Shown piece after piece: positions 1 through 8,900 of a DNA stretch of 64,000 nt. Source of the DNA: Streptomyces sp. XM4193. Lineage in GTDB: Bacteria; Actinomycetota; Actinomycetes; Streptomycetales; Streptomycetaceae. The translations under genes were made by a program, and so were the position numbers. The number at the start of each line of letters is the position of its first letter. The stretch's first letter is position 1. The notes under the pieces were generated by a model. The model was not told the origin of the DNA. It did no database searches and worked only from the letters and a program-made list of their open reading frames with translations. The stretch spans positions 1,488,001-1,552,000 of the forward strand of contig NZ_JALLGK010000001.1 of NCBI RefSeq assembly GCF_023072595.1. Reading direction: 5' to 3'.

Positions 1-1
1 C

Positions 2-937
2 AGCGACAAGGGCGTCGGTCTCGCCTTCGACGTCGGCGGCCGAGACGACCACTCCTTCAACGAGTCCGCCGCCCGCGGTGTGGACAAGGCGAAGGAAGAA
101 CTCGGCGTCGACGCCAAGATGATGACCGCCAAGAACAACGAGACCGAGGCCGACCGCGAGCAGCGCCTCACCTCGCTGGCGAACGCGGGCTACAACCCCG
201 TGATCGGTGTCGGCTTCAGCTACGGCAAGTCGATCGCCAAGGTCGCCAAGAAGTTCCCGGACACCACCTTCGGCGTGGTCGACTCCGTGGCCGAGGGCAA
301 GAACGTCGACAGCATGCTCTTCTCCGAGCACGAGGGCTCCTACCTCGCCGGTGTCGCCGCGGCCATGAAGACCAAGACCGACAGCGTCGGCTTCATCGGC
401 GGCGTGGACAACGCGCTGATCCAGAAGTTCGAGGCCGGCTTCGTCCAGGGCGTCAAGGACACGAACTCCAAGATCAAGGTTCGGTCGGAGTACCTCTACC
501 CGAACAACGACAAGGGCTTCAACGACCCGGCCGCGGCCAAGGAGAAGGCCCAGGGCTGGCTCGACGACGACGTCGACGTCATCTACACCGCCGCCGGCCA
601 GTCCGGCGCGGGCTCCATCGAGGCCGTCGGCGCCAAGAAGGGCACCTGGGCCATCGGAGTCGACTCCGACCAGTACCAGCAGCCCGGTCTGGCCAAGTAC
701 AAGGACTCGATCCTGACCTCGGTCGTCAAGAACGTGGACGTCGCCGTGTTCGACCTGGTCAAGAGCGTCCAGGACGAGAAGCCGATCACCGGTGAGCAGC
801 GCTACACCCTCAAGGAGGACGGCGTCTCCCTCTCCGAGTCCGGCGGCTTCCTGAAGGACATCCAGAAGGACCTCGACAAGGTCGCCAAGGACATCGCCGA
901 CGGCAAGGTCAAGGTCAGCGAGCGCCCCAGCCGCTGA
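2..937 (+). CDS. BMP-family nucleoside-binding lipoprotein, 5' truncated by window edge
   Basis: The frame is open from base 2 to the stop at 937 (311 residues seen); the signal peptide and lipobox lie outside the window. It is a basic membrane protein (BMP/PnrA/Med) type solute-binding protein. Family features seen include a hydrophobic core 'VGFIGGVDNALIQKFEAGF', a 'YTAAGQSGAGSIEAV' stretch and 'GVDSDQYQQ' near the C-terminus, which in PnrA-type proteins line the purine nucleoside pocket. It should capture extracellular nucleosides for the ABC transporter encoded just downstream on the same strand. Family membership is clear. Nucleoside specificity is inferred from the family and from cdd and deoA in the same gene string. 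A strong hairpin after the stop separates it from the transporter genes. Confidence 0.93.
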   Translation, partial: SDKGVGLAFDVGGRDDHSFNESAARGVDKAKEELGVDAKMMTAKNNETEADREQRLTSLANAGYNPVIGVGFSYGKSIAKVAKKFPDTTFGVVDSVAEGKNVDSMLFSEHEGSYLAGVAAAMKTKTDSVGFIGGVDNALIQKFEAGFVQGVKDTNSKIKVRSEYLYPNNDKGFNDPAAAKEKAQGWLDDDVDVIYTAAGQSGAGSIEAVGAKKGTWAIGVDSDQYQQPGLAKYKDSILTSVVKNVDVAVFDLVKSVQDEKPITGEQRYTLKEDGVSLSESGGFLKDIQKDLDKVAKDIADGKVKVSERPSR

Positions 938-969
938 GCCCGCGAGCACCGGCGCGGAAGGCCAGGGCA

Positions 970-1005
970 GGGCCCGGAAGACGCGGACAGCACTCTTCCG
1001 GGCCC
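970..1005 (+). terminator. Intercistronic hairpin after the binding-protein gene
   Basis: An 11-bp perfect inverted repeat (gggcccggaag at 970-980, cttccgggccc at 995-1005) with a 14-nt loop and no T-run. It lies 32 bases after the BMP stop and 18 bases before the CTACGCGCGTAG operator. Such hairpins often stabilise or partly terminate abundant binding-protein mRNA relative to the downstream transporter genes; that role is inferred. Confidence 0.6.
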
Positions 1006-1023
1006 CGCCCCTTCCCCGTGACG

Positions 1024-1035
1024 CTACGCGCGTAG
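1024..1035. promoter_or_regulatory. Putative nucleoside-regulon operator, copy 1
   Basis: Exact 12-bp palindrome CTACGCGCGTAG in the gap between the BMP gene and the ABC ATPase gene. The same 12-mer occurs upstream of add (12899), deoC (29762) and pnp (34862). It is followed by a 13-bp direct repeat gtgatcgacgcga at 1040-1052 and 1058-1070, period 18. It implies an internal regulated promoter for the transporter/cdd/deoA part. The cognate regulator is unknown. Confidence 0.65.
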
Positions 1036-1140
1036 CACAGTGATCGACGCGACAGCGGTGATCGACGCGATACCGTCGCACCCCGTCCAGCACAGCCACC
1101 CCCCGCCACCACCCCGCTCCTTAGCCGAGGAGAGTGCGCC

Positions 1141-2817
1141 ATCACACCGCCCACCACCAGTCCACCGACAGACGCCGGCACCCATGCGGTCGAACTCCAC
1201 GGGATCACCAAGAGATTCCCCGGCGTGGTGGCCAACCACGACATCGACATCACCGTCAGACGCGGCACCGTGCACGCGCTCGTCGGTGAGAACGGCGCCG
1301 GCAAGTCCACGCTGATGAAGATCCTCTACGGCATGCAGAAGCCGGACGAAGGCACCATCACCCTGGACGGCGAGCAGGTGAGCCTGAGCAGCCCCGCCGA
1401 CGCCATCTCCCGGGGAATCGGCATGGTGCACCAGCACTTCATGCTCGCCGACAACCTCACCGTGCTGGAGAACGTCGTACTGGGCGCGGAGAAGCTGCAC
1501 GGCATTGGCGGCGGGGCCCGCCGCAAGATCCTGGAGATCTCGGAGGCCTACCACCTCAACGTCCGTCCCGACGTGCTCGTCGAGGAGCTGGGGGTCGCCG
1601 ACCGCCAGCGTGTGGAGATCCTGAAGGTCCTCTACCGCGGCGCCCGCACCCTGATCCTGGACGAGCCGACGGCGGTGCTGGTCCCGCAGGAGGTCGACGC
1701 GCTCTTCGACAACCTGCGCGAGCTCAAGGCCGAGGGCCTGACCGTCATCTTCATCTCGCACAAGCTCGGCGAGGTGCTGAGCGTCGCCGACGACATCACC
1801 GTCATCCGGCGGGGTACGACGGTGGCTTCCGTGCACCCCTCCGAGACCTCTCCCAAGCAGCTCGCCGAGCTGATGGTCGGCAGCGAGCTGCCCACGCCCG
1901 AGACGCGCGAGTCGACGGTCACCGACACCGCGATGCTGCGGGTCGAGGACCTCCACCTCTCCGCCGTCGACTCCGACGGGGTCCGGCGGACGGTTCTGGA
2001 CGGCATCGGCTTCACCATCCACAAGGGCGAGGTGCTGGGCGTCGCCGGTGTGGAGGGCAACGGACAGGCCGAGCTGGTCGAGGCGATCATGGGCATCCGT
2101 GACCCCGACGGCGGCGAGATCGTCCTGGACACCGACGACATCAGCCACGCACCCACCCGTACGCGGCGCGAGAGCGGCATCGGCTACATCCCCGAGGACC
2201 GGCACCGGCACGCGCTGCTGCTGGAGTCCCCGCTGTGGGAGAACCGGATGCTCGGCCACGTCACCGAGAAGCCCAACAGCGGACGCTTCCTGCTGAACCT
2301 CAAGGGCGCCCGGCAGGACACCGAGCGCATCGTGCGCGAGTACGACGTCCGTACGCCCGGTATCGAGGTCACCGCGGCCTCGCTCTCCGGCGGCAACCAG
2401 CAGAAGCTGATCGTCGGCCGCGAGATGAGCCACCGGCCCAAGCTGCTGATCGCCGCGCACCCCACCCGGGGCGTGGACGTCGGCGCGCAGGCGCAGATCT
2501 GGGACCAGATCCGCGAGGCGCGCCGCGAGGGCCTGGCCGTCCTGCTGATCTCCGCCGACCTGGACGAGCTCATCGGGCTCTCCGACACCCTGCGGGTCAT
2601 GTACCGCGGCCGTCTGGTCGCGGACGCGGACCCGGCCACCATCACCCCGGAGGAGTTGGGCTCCGCCATGACCGGCGCCGCCAGCGGCCACCTGGAGCAC
2701 CACCCGGAGAACCCGGAGAGCGTGCGGCACGACGAGCGCGACGAGCACGACGAGCACGACGAGCGCGACGGGCACACCCGGGGCGACGCAGCACCGGAGG
2801 ACGGTGAGAACCGATGA
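1141..2817 (+). CDS. ABC transporter ATP-binding protein (BMP-type nucleoside importer, double ABC domain)
   Basis: A 558-residue tandem ABC ATPase that energises the nucleoside importer. The first domain has Walker A GENGAGKS (about residues 49-56), Walker B LILDEPTA and a divergent signature. The second has a degenerate Walker A (GVEGNGQ), an intact LSGGNQQK signature and AAHPTRGVD. This asymmetry is normal for RbsA/YufO-like proteins. Start choice: the first canonical start is GTG 1225, but family sequence (ELHGITKRFPG) continues upstream. No ATG, GTG, TTG or CTG exists in frame back to the stop at 1033. An ideal Shine-Dalgarno GAGGAGAG (1127-1134) sits 6 nt before ATC 1141, so I start there. 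The C-terminus carries five 9-bp repeats (2731-2775) encoding an acidic/His tail. The stop overlaps the next start (ATGA). Confidence 0.9.
   Translation: MTPPTTSPPTDAGTHAVELHGITKRFPGVVANHDIDITVRRGTVHALVGENGAGKSTLMKILYGMQKPDEGTITLDGEQVSLSSPADAISRGIGMVHQHFMLADNLTVLENVVLGAEKLHGIGGGARRKILEISEAYHLNVRPDVLVEELGVADRQRVEILKVLYRGARTLILDEPTAVLVPQEVDALFDNLRELKAEGLTVIFISHKLGEVLSVADDITVIRRGTTVASVHPSETSPKQLAELMVGSELPTPETRESTVTDTAMLRVEDLHLSAVDSDGVRRTVLDGIGFTIHKGEVLGVAGVEGNGQAELVEAIMGIRDPDGGEIVLDTDDISHAPTRTRRESGIGYIPEDRHRHALLLESPLWENRMLGHVTEKPNSGRFLLNLKGARQDTERIVREYDVRTPGIEVTAASLSGGNQQKLIVGREMSHRPKLLIAAHPTRGVDVGAQAQIWDQIREARREGLAVLLISADLDELIGLSDTLRVMYRGRLVADADPATITPEELGSAMTGAASGHLEHHPENPESVRHDERDEHDEHDERDGHTRGDAAPEDGENR
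2731..2775 (+). repeat. Five tandem 9-bp units inside the ATPase 3' end
   Basis: Units gacgagcgc/gacgagcac repeat five times, the last as gacgggcac. They encode a DER/DEH/DGH tail beyond the conserved ATPase fold. Probably a slippage-expanded, non-catalytic tail. Confidence 0.8.
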
Positions 2818-3935
2818 ACGCCGTCCGCAGGGTCAACCGCGAGAAGCTGCTGCTGCAGCTGGGCGCGCCGCTGCTCGCCATCCTCGCCGCGCTGGCCATC
2901 ACCAGCGTGATCCTCGCCGCCACCGGCGGGGACCCGTTCCGCGCCTACTCGGTGATGATCGAGTTCGGCTTCAAGAGCGACAGCCAGATCTGGATCATCA
3001 ACAAGGCCGTTCCGTACTTCCTGGCCGCGGTCGCGGTCGCGGTCGGCTTCCGGATGAAGCTGTTCAACATCGGTGTCGACGGCCAGTACCGACTGGCCGC
3101 CTTCTGCGCCGCCGCCCTCGGTGGCGCGGTCGCCTTCCCGAGCTTCATCCAGATCCCGCTGATGATCCTCACCGCGATGTTCGTGGGCGCGATCTGGTCC
3201 GGCATCGCCGGGCTGCTGAAGGCGACCCGGGGCGTCAGCGAGGTCGTCAGCACGATCATGCTGAACTTCATCGCCGCCTCCCTGATCGGCTATCTGATCC
3301 AGGAGAACCGGCTGGGTGTCGTCGAGGGCAACCTGACGCACACCGAGAACATCCCGGAGTCCGGGCACTTCTTCGAGATCTCCACCGGCCAGGAGCCGAT
3401 CGGCGGCTTCGTGATCGTCGCGGTCCTGGTCGGCGTCGTCTACTGGCTGGTGCTCAACCGCTCCCGCTTCGGCTTCGACCTGCGCGCGGTGGGCGGTTCG
3501 CACTCCGCCGCCGAGGCCAGCGGCGTCAACGTCAAGCGCATGGTGGTCAGTTCCATGGTGCTGTCGGGGCTCTTCGCCGGACTCGTCGGAATGCCGACGC
3601 TGCTCGGTGAGTCCCACAACTACGGCACCGACTTCCCCGAGGGGATCGGGTTCACCGGTATCGCCATCGCCCTGCTCGGTCGCAACCACCCCGTCGGCAT
3701 GGCGCTCGCCGCGCTGCTCTGGGGCTTCCTGGAGCGCACCGGTACGCAGCTGGAGTTCGAGGGCTACTCGCAGGAGATCATCGGCGTGATGCAGGGCGTG
3801 ATCGTCTTCTGCGTCGTCATCGCCTACGAGGTCGTGCGCCGCTACGGGCTGAAGCTCCAGCAGCGCAAGGTGGGCGAGGAACTCGCCGCCGAGGCCAGGG
3901 CCAAGTCGAGCAACGAGGCGGGGGCGTCCGCATGA
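2814..3935 (+). CDS. ABC transporter permease (BPD_transp_2 family)
   Basis: A 373-residue multi-spanning permease of the branched-chain amino acid/ribose/BMP importer class. The first hydrophobic segment (about residues 15-40, APLLAILAALAITSVILAA) is followed by many more membrane segments. The family loop around 'ATRGVSEVVSTIMLNFIA' and 'GGSHSAAEASGVNVKR' is present. Translationally coupled to the ATPase upstream (ATGA, 4-bp overlap) and to the second permease downstream (ATGA at 3932). It forms the inner-membrane channel for nucleosides with the 3932 permease; substrate is inferred from context. Confidence 0.92.
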   Translation: MNAVRRVNREKLLLQLGAPLLAILAALAITSVILAATGGDPFRAYSVMIEFGFKSDSQIWIINKAVPYFLAAVAVAVGFRMKLFNIGVDGQYRLAAFCAAALGGAVAFPSFIQIPLMILTAMFVGAIWSGIAGLLKATRGVSEVVSTIMLNFIAASLIGYLIQENRLGVVEGNLTHTENIPESGHFFEISTGQEPIGGFVIVAVLVGVVYWLVLNRSRFGFDLRAVGGSHSAAEASGVNVKRMVVSSMVLSGLFAGLVGMPTLLGESHNYGTDFPEGIGFTGIAIALLGRNHPVGMALAALLWGFLERTGTQLEFEGYSQEIIGVMQGVIVFCVVIAYEVVRRYGLKLQQRKVGEELAAEARAKSSNEAGASA

Positions 3936-5227
3936 GCACCAACATCTCCGCACTCACCGGAAAGATCAGCGGGGCGCTGAGCAGCAAGGGGGGCGGCGGA
4001 CGTTCCCGGATCTCGTTCCCGGTCGTCCTGCTGATCCTCTCCGGCGCGCTGATCGTCCTCTCCACGGTCCGGGTCATCTCCGGCGACATCAACGTCACCG
4101 GCACCGGCATGTACATCGCGGCCCTCGGCTGGGCGGTGCCGATCGGCCTCGCCGGTCTGGGCGGCCTGTGGGCGGAACGCGCGGGCGTCATCAACATCGG
4201 CCTCGAGGGCATGATGATGCTCGGCGCCTTCTGCGCCGGCTGGATCGGCTGGCAGTACGGGCCGTGGGCCGCGGTCGCCGCCGGCATCCTCGGCGGCGCG
4301 CTGGGCGGTCTGCTGCACGCCGTCGCCACCGTCGGCTTCGGCGTCGACCACATCGTCTCCGGTGTCGCCATCAACATCCTCGCGCTGGGCACGGTCCAGT
4401 TCCTCAGCAAGCTGTGGTTCGGCGCGGAGGGCAGCGAGGCCGCGCAGGCGGGCGGCAACGACAAGCAGTCGCCGCGGATCGACGACATGCCGACGATCAC
4501 CGTCCCCGGACTCTCCGACTGGCTCGGGACGCTCGCGTCCAAGGAGTGGTTCCTGGTCTCCGACACCGCGGGCATACTCCGCGCGCTGGTGACCAACATG
4601 TCCTGGCTGACGGTGCTGACCGTGCTGCTCTTCGTCGGCTCGTACTTCGTGCTGTGGCGCAGCGCCTTCGGTCTGCGGCTGCGGGCCAGCGGCGAGAGCC
4701 CGGTCTCGGCCGAGTCGCTCGGTGTGAACGTCTACGCCTACAAGTACTACGCGGTCGTCATGTCCGGCGCGCTCGCCGGTCTCGGCGGCGCCTTCCTGGC
4801 GATCGGCGTCCACTTCTACCAGGACGGCCAGACCGGCGGACGCGGCTACATCGGCCTCGCGTCGATGATCTTCGGCAACTGGCGGCCGGGCGGTGTGGCC
4901 ATGGGCGCCGGACTCTTCGGCTTCATGGACGCGCTCCAGCTGCGCGGCGGCGGCAGCACCCTGCACGCCGTACTGCTGGTCGCGGTTTTCCTGATGGCCG
5001 CGCTCGCGATCTGGAAGCTGTGGCAGGGCCGCCGTGCGATCGCCGCACTCAACGCCGGTATCGCGATCGGTCTGCTGATCTGGTACCTGGGCACCGACAC
5101 GCTGCCCAAGGAACTGGTCGAGGCCAGCCCGTACCTGACCACGCTGCTCGTCCTGACCCTCTTCGCCCAGCGGTTGAGGGTGCCCAAGACGATCGGTGTG
5201 CCGTACCGGAAGGGCGAGGGCAAGTGA
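3932..5227 (+). CDS. ABC transporter permease (BPD_transp_2 family), second subunit
   Basis: A 431-residue permease, second membrane subunit of the BMP-type importer. After a hydrophilic Gly/Arg-rich N-terminus (about residues 1-27) come repeated membrane segments and the conserved 'GVINIGLEGMMMLGAF' and 'GESPVSAESLGVNVYAYK' regions typical of YufQ-like permeases. Its last codons overlap the cytidine deaminase start as GTGA, so uptake and deamination are translationally coupled. Two different permeases plus one double ATPase and a BMP lipoprotein is the usual composition of this transporter type. Confidence 0.92.
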   Translation: MSTNISALTGKISGALSSKGGGGRSRISFPVVLLILSGALIVLSTVRVISGDINVTGTGMYIAALGWAVPIGLAGLGGLWAERAGVINIGLEGMMMLGAFCAGWIGWQYGPWAAVAAGILGGALGGLLHAVATVGFGVDHIVSGVAINILALGTVQFLSKLWFGAEGSEAAQAGGNDKQSPRIDDMPTITVPGLSDWLGTLASKEWFLVSDTAGILRALVTNMSWLTVLTVLLFVGSYFVLWRSAFGLRLRASGESPVSAESLGVNVYAYKYYAVVMSGALAGLGGAFLAIGVHFYQDGQTGGRGYIGLASMIFGNWRPGGVAMGAGLFGFMDALQLRGGGSTLHAVLLVAVFLMAALAIWKLWQGRRAIAALNAGIAIGLLIWYLGTDTLPKELVEASPYLTTLLVLTLFAQRLRVPKTIGVPYRKGEGK

Positions 5228-5637
5228 GCCGCCCGCAACCGCCCGCCTCCGCCGTCGACTGGGAGGCCCTGCGGGAGGTGGCCCGCGGCGCGATGTCCCG
5301 GGCGTACGCCCCGTACTCCGGCTTCCCGGTCGGCGCGGCGGCCCGCGTCGACGACGGACGCACCGTCAGCGGCTGCAACGTGGAGAACGCCGCCTACGGT
5401 GTCGCCCTCTGCGCCGAGTGCGGACTGATCTCCGTGCTCGTCGCGGGCGGCGGCGGGCGGTTGACCCACTTCACCTGCTGCGGCGAGGACGGCGAGGTGC
5501 TGATGCCGTGCGGTCGCTGCCGCCAGCTGCTGTGGGAGCACGGCGGTCCCGAGCTGTGGATGGACACGGCCTCGGGTGTGCGCACGCTCGCCGAGCTGCT
5601 GCCGGACGCCTTCGGCCCCGCCGACCTCGGCCGCTGA
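5224..5637 (+). CDS. cdd: Cytidine deaminase
   Basis: A 137-residue homotetrameric-type cytidine deaminase that converts (deoxy)cytidine to (deoxy)uridine and ammonia. Seen: substrate loop 'YSGFPVGAA' with 'GCNVENAAYG', catalytic 'CAEC' (Cys zinc ligand plus proton-shuttle Glu) and the second zinc motif 'PCGRCRQLL'. The length is typical of the short zinc-dependent enzymes. Start GTG 5224 overlaps the upstream permease stop by 4 bp. It sits between the nucleoside transporter and thymidine phosphorylase, so imported cytidine can be deaminated and then phosphorolysed. Confidence 0.95.
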   Translation: MSRPQPPASAVDWEALREVARGAMSRAYAPYSGFPVGAAARVDDGRTVSGCNVENAAYGVALCAECGLISVLVAGGGGRLTHFTCCGEDGEVLMPCGRCRQLLWEHGGPELWMDTASGVRTLAELLPDAFGPADLGR

Positions 5638-5773
5638 CCGCCCGCGGGCCTGCCGCCCGCACGTCGCCCGTACGGGTGCGTCCCGGCGGGCCCGTGAGCC
5701 GGTCGACTCCCCGACGGAACACCACAGTCCGCGCCCGCTCACCACCGGGCGCGGACTATTCGCAAGGAGCACC

Positions 5774-7063
5774 ATGGACGTCATCTCCGTCATCCGCGCC
5801 AAGCGGGACGGCCACGCACTCGGCCCCGAGCAGATCGACTGGGTCATCGACGCCTACACCAGGGGCCTGGTCGCGGACGAGCAGATGTCCGCCCTCGCCA
5901 TGGCGATCCTGCTCAACGGCATGGACCGGGGCGAGATCGCCCGCTGGACCGCCGCGATGATCGCCAGCGGCGAGCGGATGGACTTCTCCGTCCTGGACCG
6001 CCCCACCGCCGACAAGCACTCCACCGGCGGCGTCGGCGACAAGATCACCCTGCCGCTCGCCCCGCTGGTGGCCGCCTGCGGCGCCGCCGTGCCGCAGCTC
6101 TCCGGCCGCGGCCTCGGCCACACCGGCGGCACGCTGGACAAGCTGGAGTCGATCCCGGGCTGGCGCGCACAGCTGTCCAACGCGCAGATGCTGGACGTGC
6201 TCGGCGACGTCGGCGCGGTCATCTGCGCGGCGGGCGACGGGCTGGCACCCGCCGACAAGAAGCTGTACGCGCTGCGCGACGTCACCGGGACCGTCGAGGC
6301 GATCCCGCTGATCGCCAGCTCGATCATGTCCAAGAAGATCGCCGAGGGCACCGGTTCGCTGGTCCTGGACGTCAAGGTCGGCTCCGGCGCCTTCATGAAG
6401 TCCCTCGACGACGCACGGGAGTTGGCGAGCACCATGGTCGGGCTCGGCACCGACCACGGCGTGCGCACCGTCGCACTGCTCACCGACATGTCCACCCCGC
6501 TCGGTCTCACCGCGGGCAACGCGCTGGAGGTCCGCGAGTCCGTCGAGGTCCTCGCCGGCGGCGGTCCCGAGGACGTCGTCGAGCTGACCCTGGCGCTCGC
6601 CCGCGAGATGCTGGACGCCGCCGGTCTGCCGGACGCCGATCCGGCCAAGGCGCTGGCCGACGGCAGCGCGATGGACCACTGGCGGCGGATGATCGCGGCC
6701 CAGGGCGGCGACCCGGACGCCGAGCTGCCCGTCGCCCGCGAGCAGCACGTCCTCACGGCACCCGCCACCGGCCGCCTCACCCGCCTCGACGCGTACGACG
6801 TCGGCGTCGCCGCCTGGCGGCTCGGCGCGGGCCGCGCACGCAAGGAGGACGCCGTACAGGCGGGCGCCGGCGTGGAGTTGCACGCCAAGCCGGGTCAGGA
6901 CGTGGTCGCGGGGCAGCCGCTGCTGACCCTGCACACCGACACCCCCGAGGCGTTCGACTACGCGCTCGCCTCCCTGGAGGGCGCGTACGACATCGCCGCT
7001 CCCGGCAGCGACGAGGCGGCCGCCCACCGGCCGACCCCGATCGTCCTCAACCGCGTCAGCTGA
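5774..7063 (+). CDS. deoA: Thymidine/pyrimidine-nucleoside phosphorylase
   Basis: A 429-residue phosphorylase that splits thymidine or deoxyuridine (possibly also uridine) with phosphate into base and (deoxy)ribose-1-phosphate. Seen: N-terminal helical domain with 'ALAMAILLNGMDRGE', phosphate-binding 'KHSTGGVGDK' and the family signature 'SGRGLGHTGGTLDKLESIPG', then a C-terminal alpha/beta domain. ATG 5774 is preceded by AAGGAG at 5764-5769. The 136-nt gap after cdd could hold its own promoter, but same-strand order suggests one salvage operon. A strong terminator follows at 7117. Confidence 0.94.
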   Translation: MDVISVIRAKRDGHALGPEQIDWVIDAYTRGLVADEQMSALAMAILLNGMDRGEIARWTAAMIASGERMDFSVLDRPTADKHSTGGVGDKITLPLAPLVAACGAAVPQLSGRGLGHTGGTLDKLESIPGWRAQLSNAQMLDVLGDVGAVICAAGDGLAPADKKLYALRDVTGTVEAIPLIASSIMSKKIAEGTGSLVLDVKVGSGAFMKSLDDARELASTMVGLGTDHGVRTVALLTDMSTPLGLTAGNALEVRESVEVLAGGGPEDVVELTLALAREMLDAAGLPDADPAKALADGSAMDHWRRMIAAQGGDPDAELPVAREQHVLTAPATGRLTRLDAYDVGVAAWRLGAGRARKEDAVQAGAGVELHAKPGQDVVAGQPLLTLHTDTPEAFDYALASLEGAYDIAAPGSDEAAAHRPTPIVLNRVS

Positions 7064-7116
7064 CGCCGGCGGCGCACCGCTCCGGCGGTGCCGCCCAGCT
7101 GCCCGGTGCTGTCCCG

Positions 7117-7149
7117 TGCTGCCCCGCCGCTCGCCGCGGCGGGGCAGCA
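7117..7149 (+). terminator. Strong hairpin ending the nucleoside salvage operon
   Basis: A 14-bp stem with a 5-nt loop (inner arms ctgccccgccgc at 7119-7130 and gcggcggggcag at 7136-7147, extended by two pairs). No T-run follows, as is common in high-GC actinobacteria. Located 54 nt after the deoA stop. Confidence 0.7.
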
Positions 7150-7303
7150 GTGCGTGGTCGGGCCGCCGTCGGCACTGTCGGAGACTGGAGGCTCCGTCCC
7201 GTTCGCCGTTCCGCGCCGTGCCGACCCGCTCGGGTGCGCCGCGGTCCGGCCCCGCCGCCTTCCGTGCGCCCGGCATCCCGCCGGACGTGCCCGAGTACGA
7301 CAG

Positions 7304-8827
7304 GTGCCCAACCCGGTGATCCCCGTGCCCACTTCCGCAACCACCGCGGCCGCGCGCCTGCGCGGACTGCGTCCCGACTGGCTGAAGGACCCGAAGGTCT
7401 GGCGCACCGAGATCCTGGCCGCTCTCGTCGTCGCGCTGGCGCTGATCCCGGAGGCGATCGCGTTCTCGATCATCGCTGGGGTCGATCCGGCGGTCGGGCT
7501 CTTCGCCTCCTTCACGATGGCGGTCACCATCGCCGTGGTCGGCGGCCGCCGTGCGATGGTCTCCGCCGCGACCGGCGCCGTCGCCCTCGTCATCGCGCCG
7601 GTCAACCACGAGTACGGCCTCGGCCATCTGATCGCGACGGTCATGCTCGCGGGCGTGATGCAGATCGCGCTCGGTGCGATCGGGGTGGCCAGGCTGATGC
7701 GGTTCCTGCCCCGCTCGGTGATGACCGGTTTCGTCAACGCCCTGGCCATCCTGGTCTTCCTCTCGCAACTGCCCGAGCTCCACGACGTCCCGTGGCCGGT
7801 CTACCCGCTCTTCCTCGCCGGGCTGGTGCTGCTGGTGCTCTTCCCACGGATCACCAGGACCGTGCCGGCGCCGCTGGTGACCGTCGTCGTCCTCACCGTG
7901 GTCACCGTCGCCGCCGGGATCGCCGTACCCACGGTGGGGGACAAGGGCGAGCTGCCGTCCGCCCTTCCGGTGCCGGGGCTGCCGGACGTGCCGCTGACCG
8001 TCGACACACTCGTCGTCATCGCCCCCTACGCCTTCGCCATGGCGCTGGTCGGGCTGATGGAGTCGCTGATGACCGCCAAGCTCGTCGACGACCTCACCGA
8101 CACGCACTCCTCCAAGACCCGCGAATCGGTCGGCCAGGGCATCGCCAACATCGTCACCGGCTTCTTCGGCGGGATGGGCGGCTGCGCGGTGATCGGCCAG
8201 ACCATGATCAATGTGAAGGTCTCGCAGGCCCGCACCAGGGTCTCCACCTTCCTGGCCGGCGTCTTCCTGATGGTGCTGTGCATCGGCTTCGGCCCGCTGG
8301 TCGCCGACATCCCGATGGCCGCCCTGGTGGCCGTCATGGTGATGGTCGCCGTCGCCGCCTTCGACTGGCACTCGGTGGCCCCGAAGACGCTGCGGCGGAT
8401 GCCCGCGGGAGAGATCACCGTCATGTTCGTCACCGTGGTGGTCGTGGTCGCCACCCACAACCTCGCCGTCGGGGTCGTCACGGGCACCCTGACCGCCATG
8501 GTCATCTTCGCCAGGCGCGTCGCCCGGCTGACCCACGTCACCTCGGTCACCGACCCCGAGGGCGGGACGGTCGTCTACCGGGTCACCGGGGAGCTGTTCT
8601 TCGCCTCGTCCAACGACCTCGTCGGCCGGTTCGACTACGCGGGCGACCCGGAGCGGGTCGTCGTCGACCTGTCGGCCGCCCACATCTGGGACGCGTCCAC
8701 GGTGGCGACCCTGGACGCGATCGAGACCAAGTACGCCCAGCGCGGCAAGACCGTCGAGATCACCGGTCTCAACAGCCCCAGCGCCGAGCTCCACCGCAGA
8801 CTCACCGGCGAACCCGCGGGCCACTGA
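7304..8827 (+). CDS. SulP-family anion permease with C-terminal STAS domain
   Basis: About 507 residues. Multiple membrane segments begin near 'ILAALVVALALIPEAIAFSIIAG', the SulP signature region, with the conserved 'GFVNALAILVFLSQLPEL' helix pair. A C-terminal STAS domain (about residues 415-500) contains 'VVVDLSAAHIWDASTVATLD'. SulP proteins move sulfate, bicarbonate or dicarboxylates; the substrate here cannot be read from sequence. Start is uncertain: GTG at 7304, 7316 and 7325 are all in frame and none has a convincing Shine-Dalgarno. Stands alone after the salvage operon terminator and ends at a hairpin at 8837. Confidence 0.88.
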   Translation: MPNPVIPVPTSATTAAARLRGLRPDWLKDPKVWRTEILAALVVALALIPEAIAFSIIAGVDPAVGLFASFTMAVTIAVVGGRRAMVSAATGAVALVIAPVNHEYGLGHLIATVMLAGVMQIALGAIGVARLMRFLPRSVMTGFVNALAILVFLSQLPELHDVPWPVYPLFLAGLVLLVLFPRITRTVPAPLVTVVVLTVVTVAAGIAVPTVGDKGELPSALPVPGLPDVPLTVDTLVVIAPYAFAMALVGLMESLMTAKLVDDLTDTHSSKTRESVGQGIANIVTGFFGGMGGCAVIGQTMINVKVSQARTRVSTFLAGVFLMVLCIGFGPLVADIPMAALVAVMVMVAVAAFDWHSVAPKTLRRMPAGEITVMFVTVVVVVATHNLAVGVVTGTLTAMVIFARRVARLTHVTSVTDPEGGTVVYRVTGELFFASSNDLVGRFDYAGDPERVVVDLSAAHIWDASTVATLDAIETKYAQRGKTVEITGLNSPSAELHRRLTGEPAGH

Positions 8828-8836
8828 CCCCGCCGC

Positions 8837-8857
8837 CCCCGGGCCGCGCGCCCGGGG
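8837..8857. terminator. GC-rich hairpin between convergent sulP and VOC genes
   Basis: ccccgggc (8837-8844) pairs with gcccgggg (8850-8857) around a 5-nt loop, between the stop of the SulP gene and the stop of the opposing VOC gene. Likely a shared bidirectional terminator. Confidence 0.5.
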
Positions 8858-8900
8858 CACGCACCCCGGCGCGCCGGGGACGGGAGCCGGACACGGGGCG

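Noticed and set aside
1024..2775. 583-codon minus-strand frame over the ABC ATPase
   Set aside because: Mirror of the ATPase coding frame; Val/Leu/Gly/Gln-rich without motifs.
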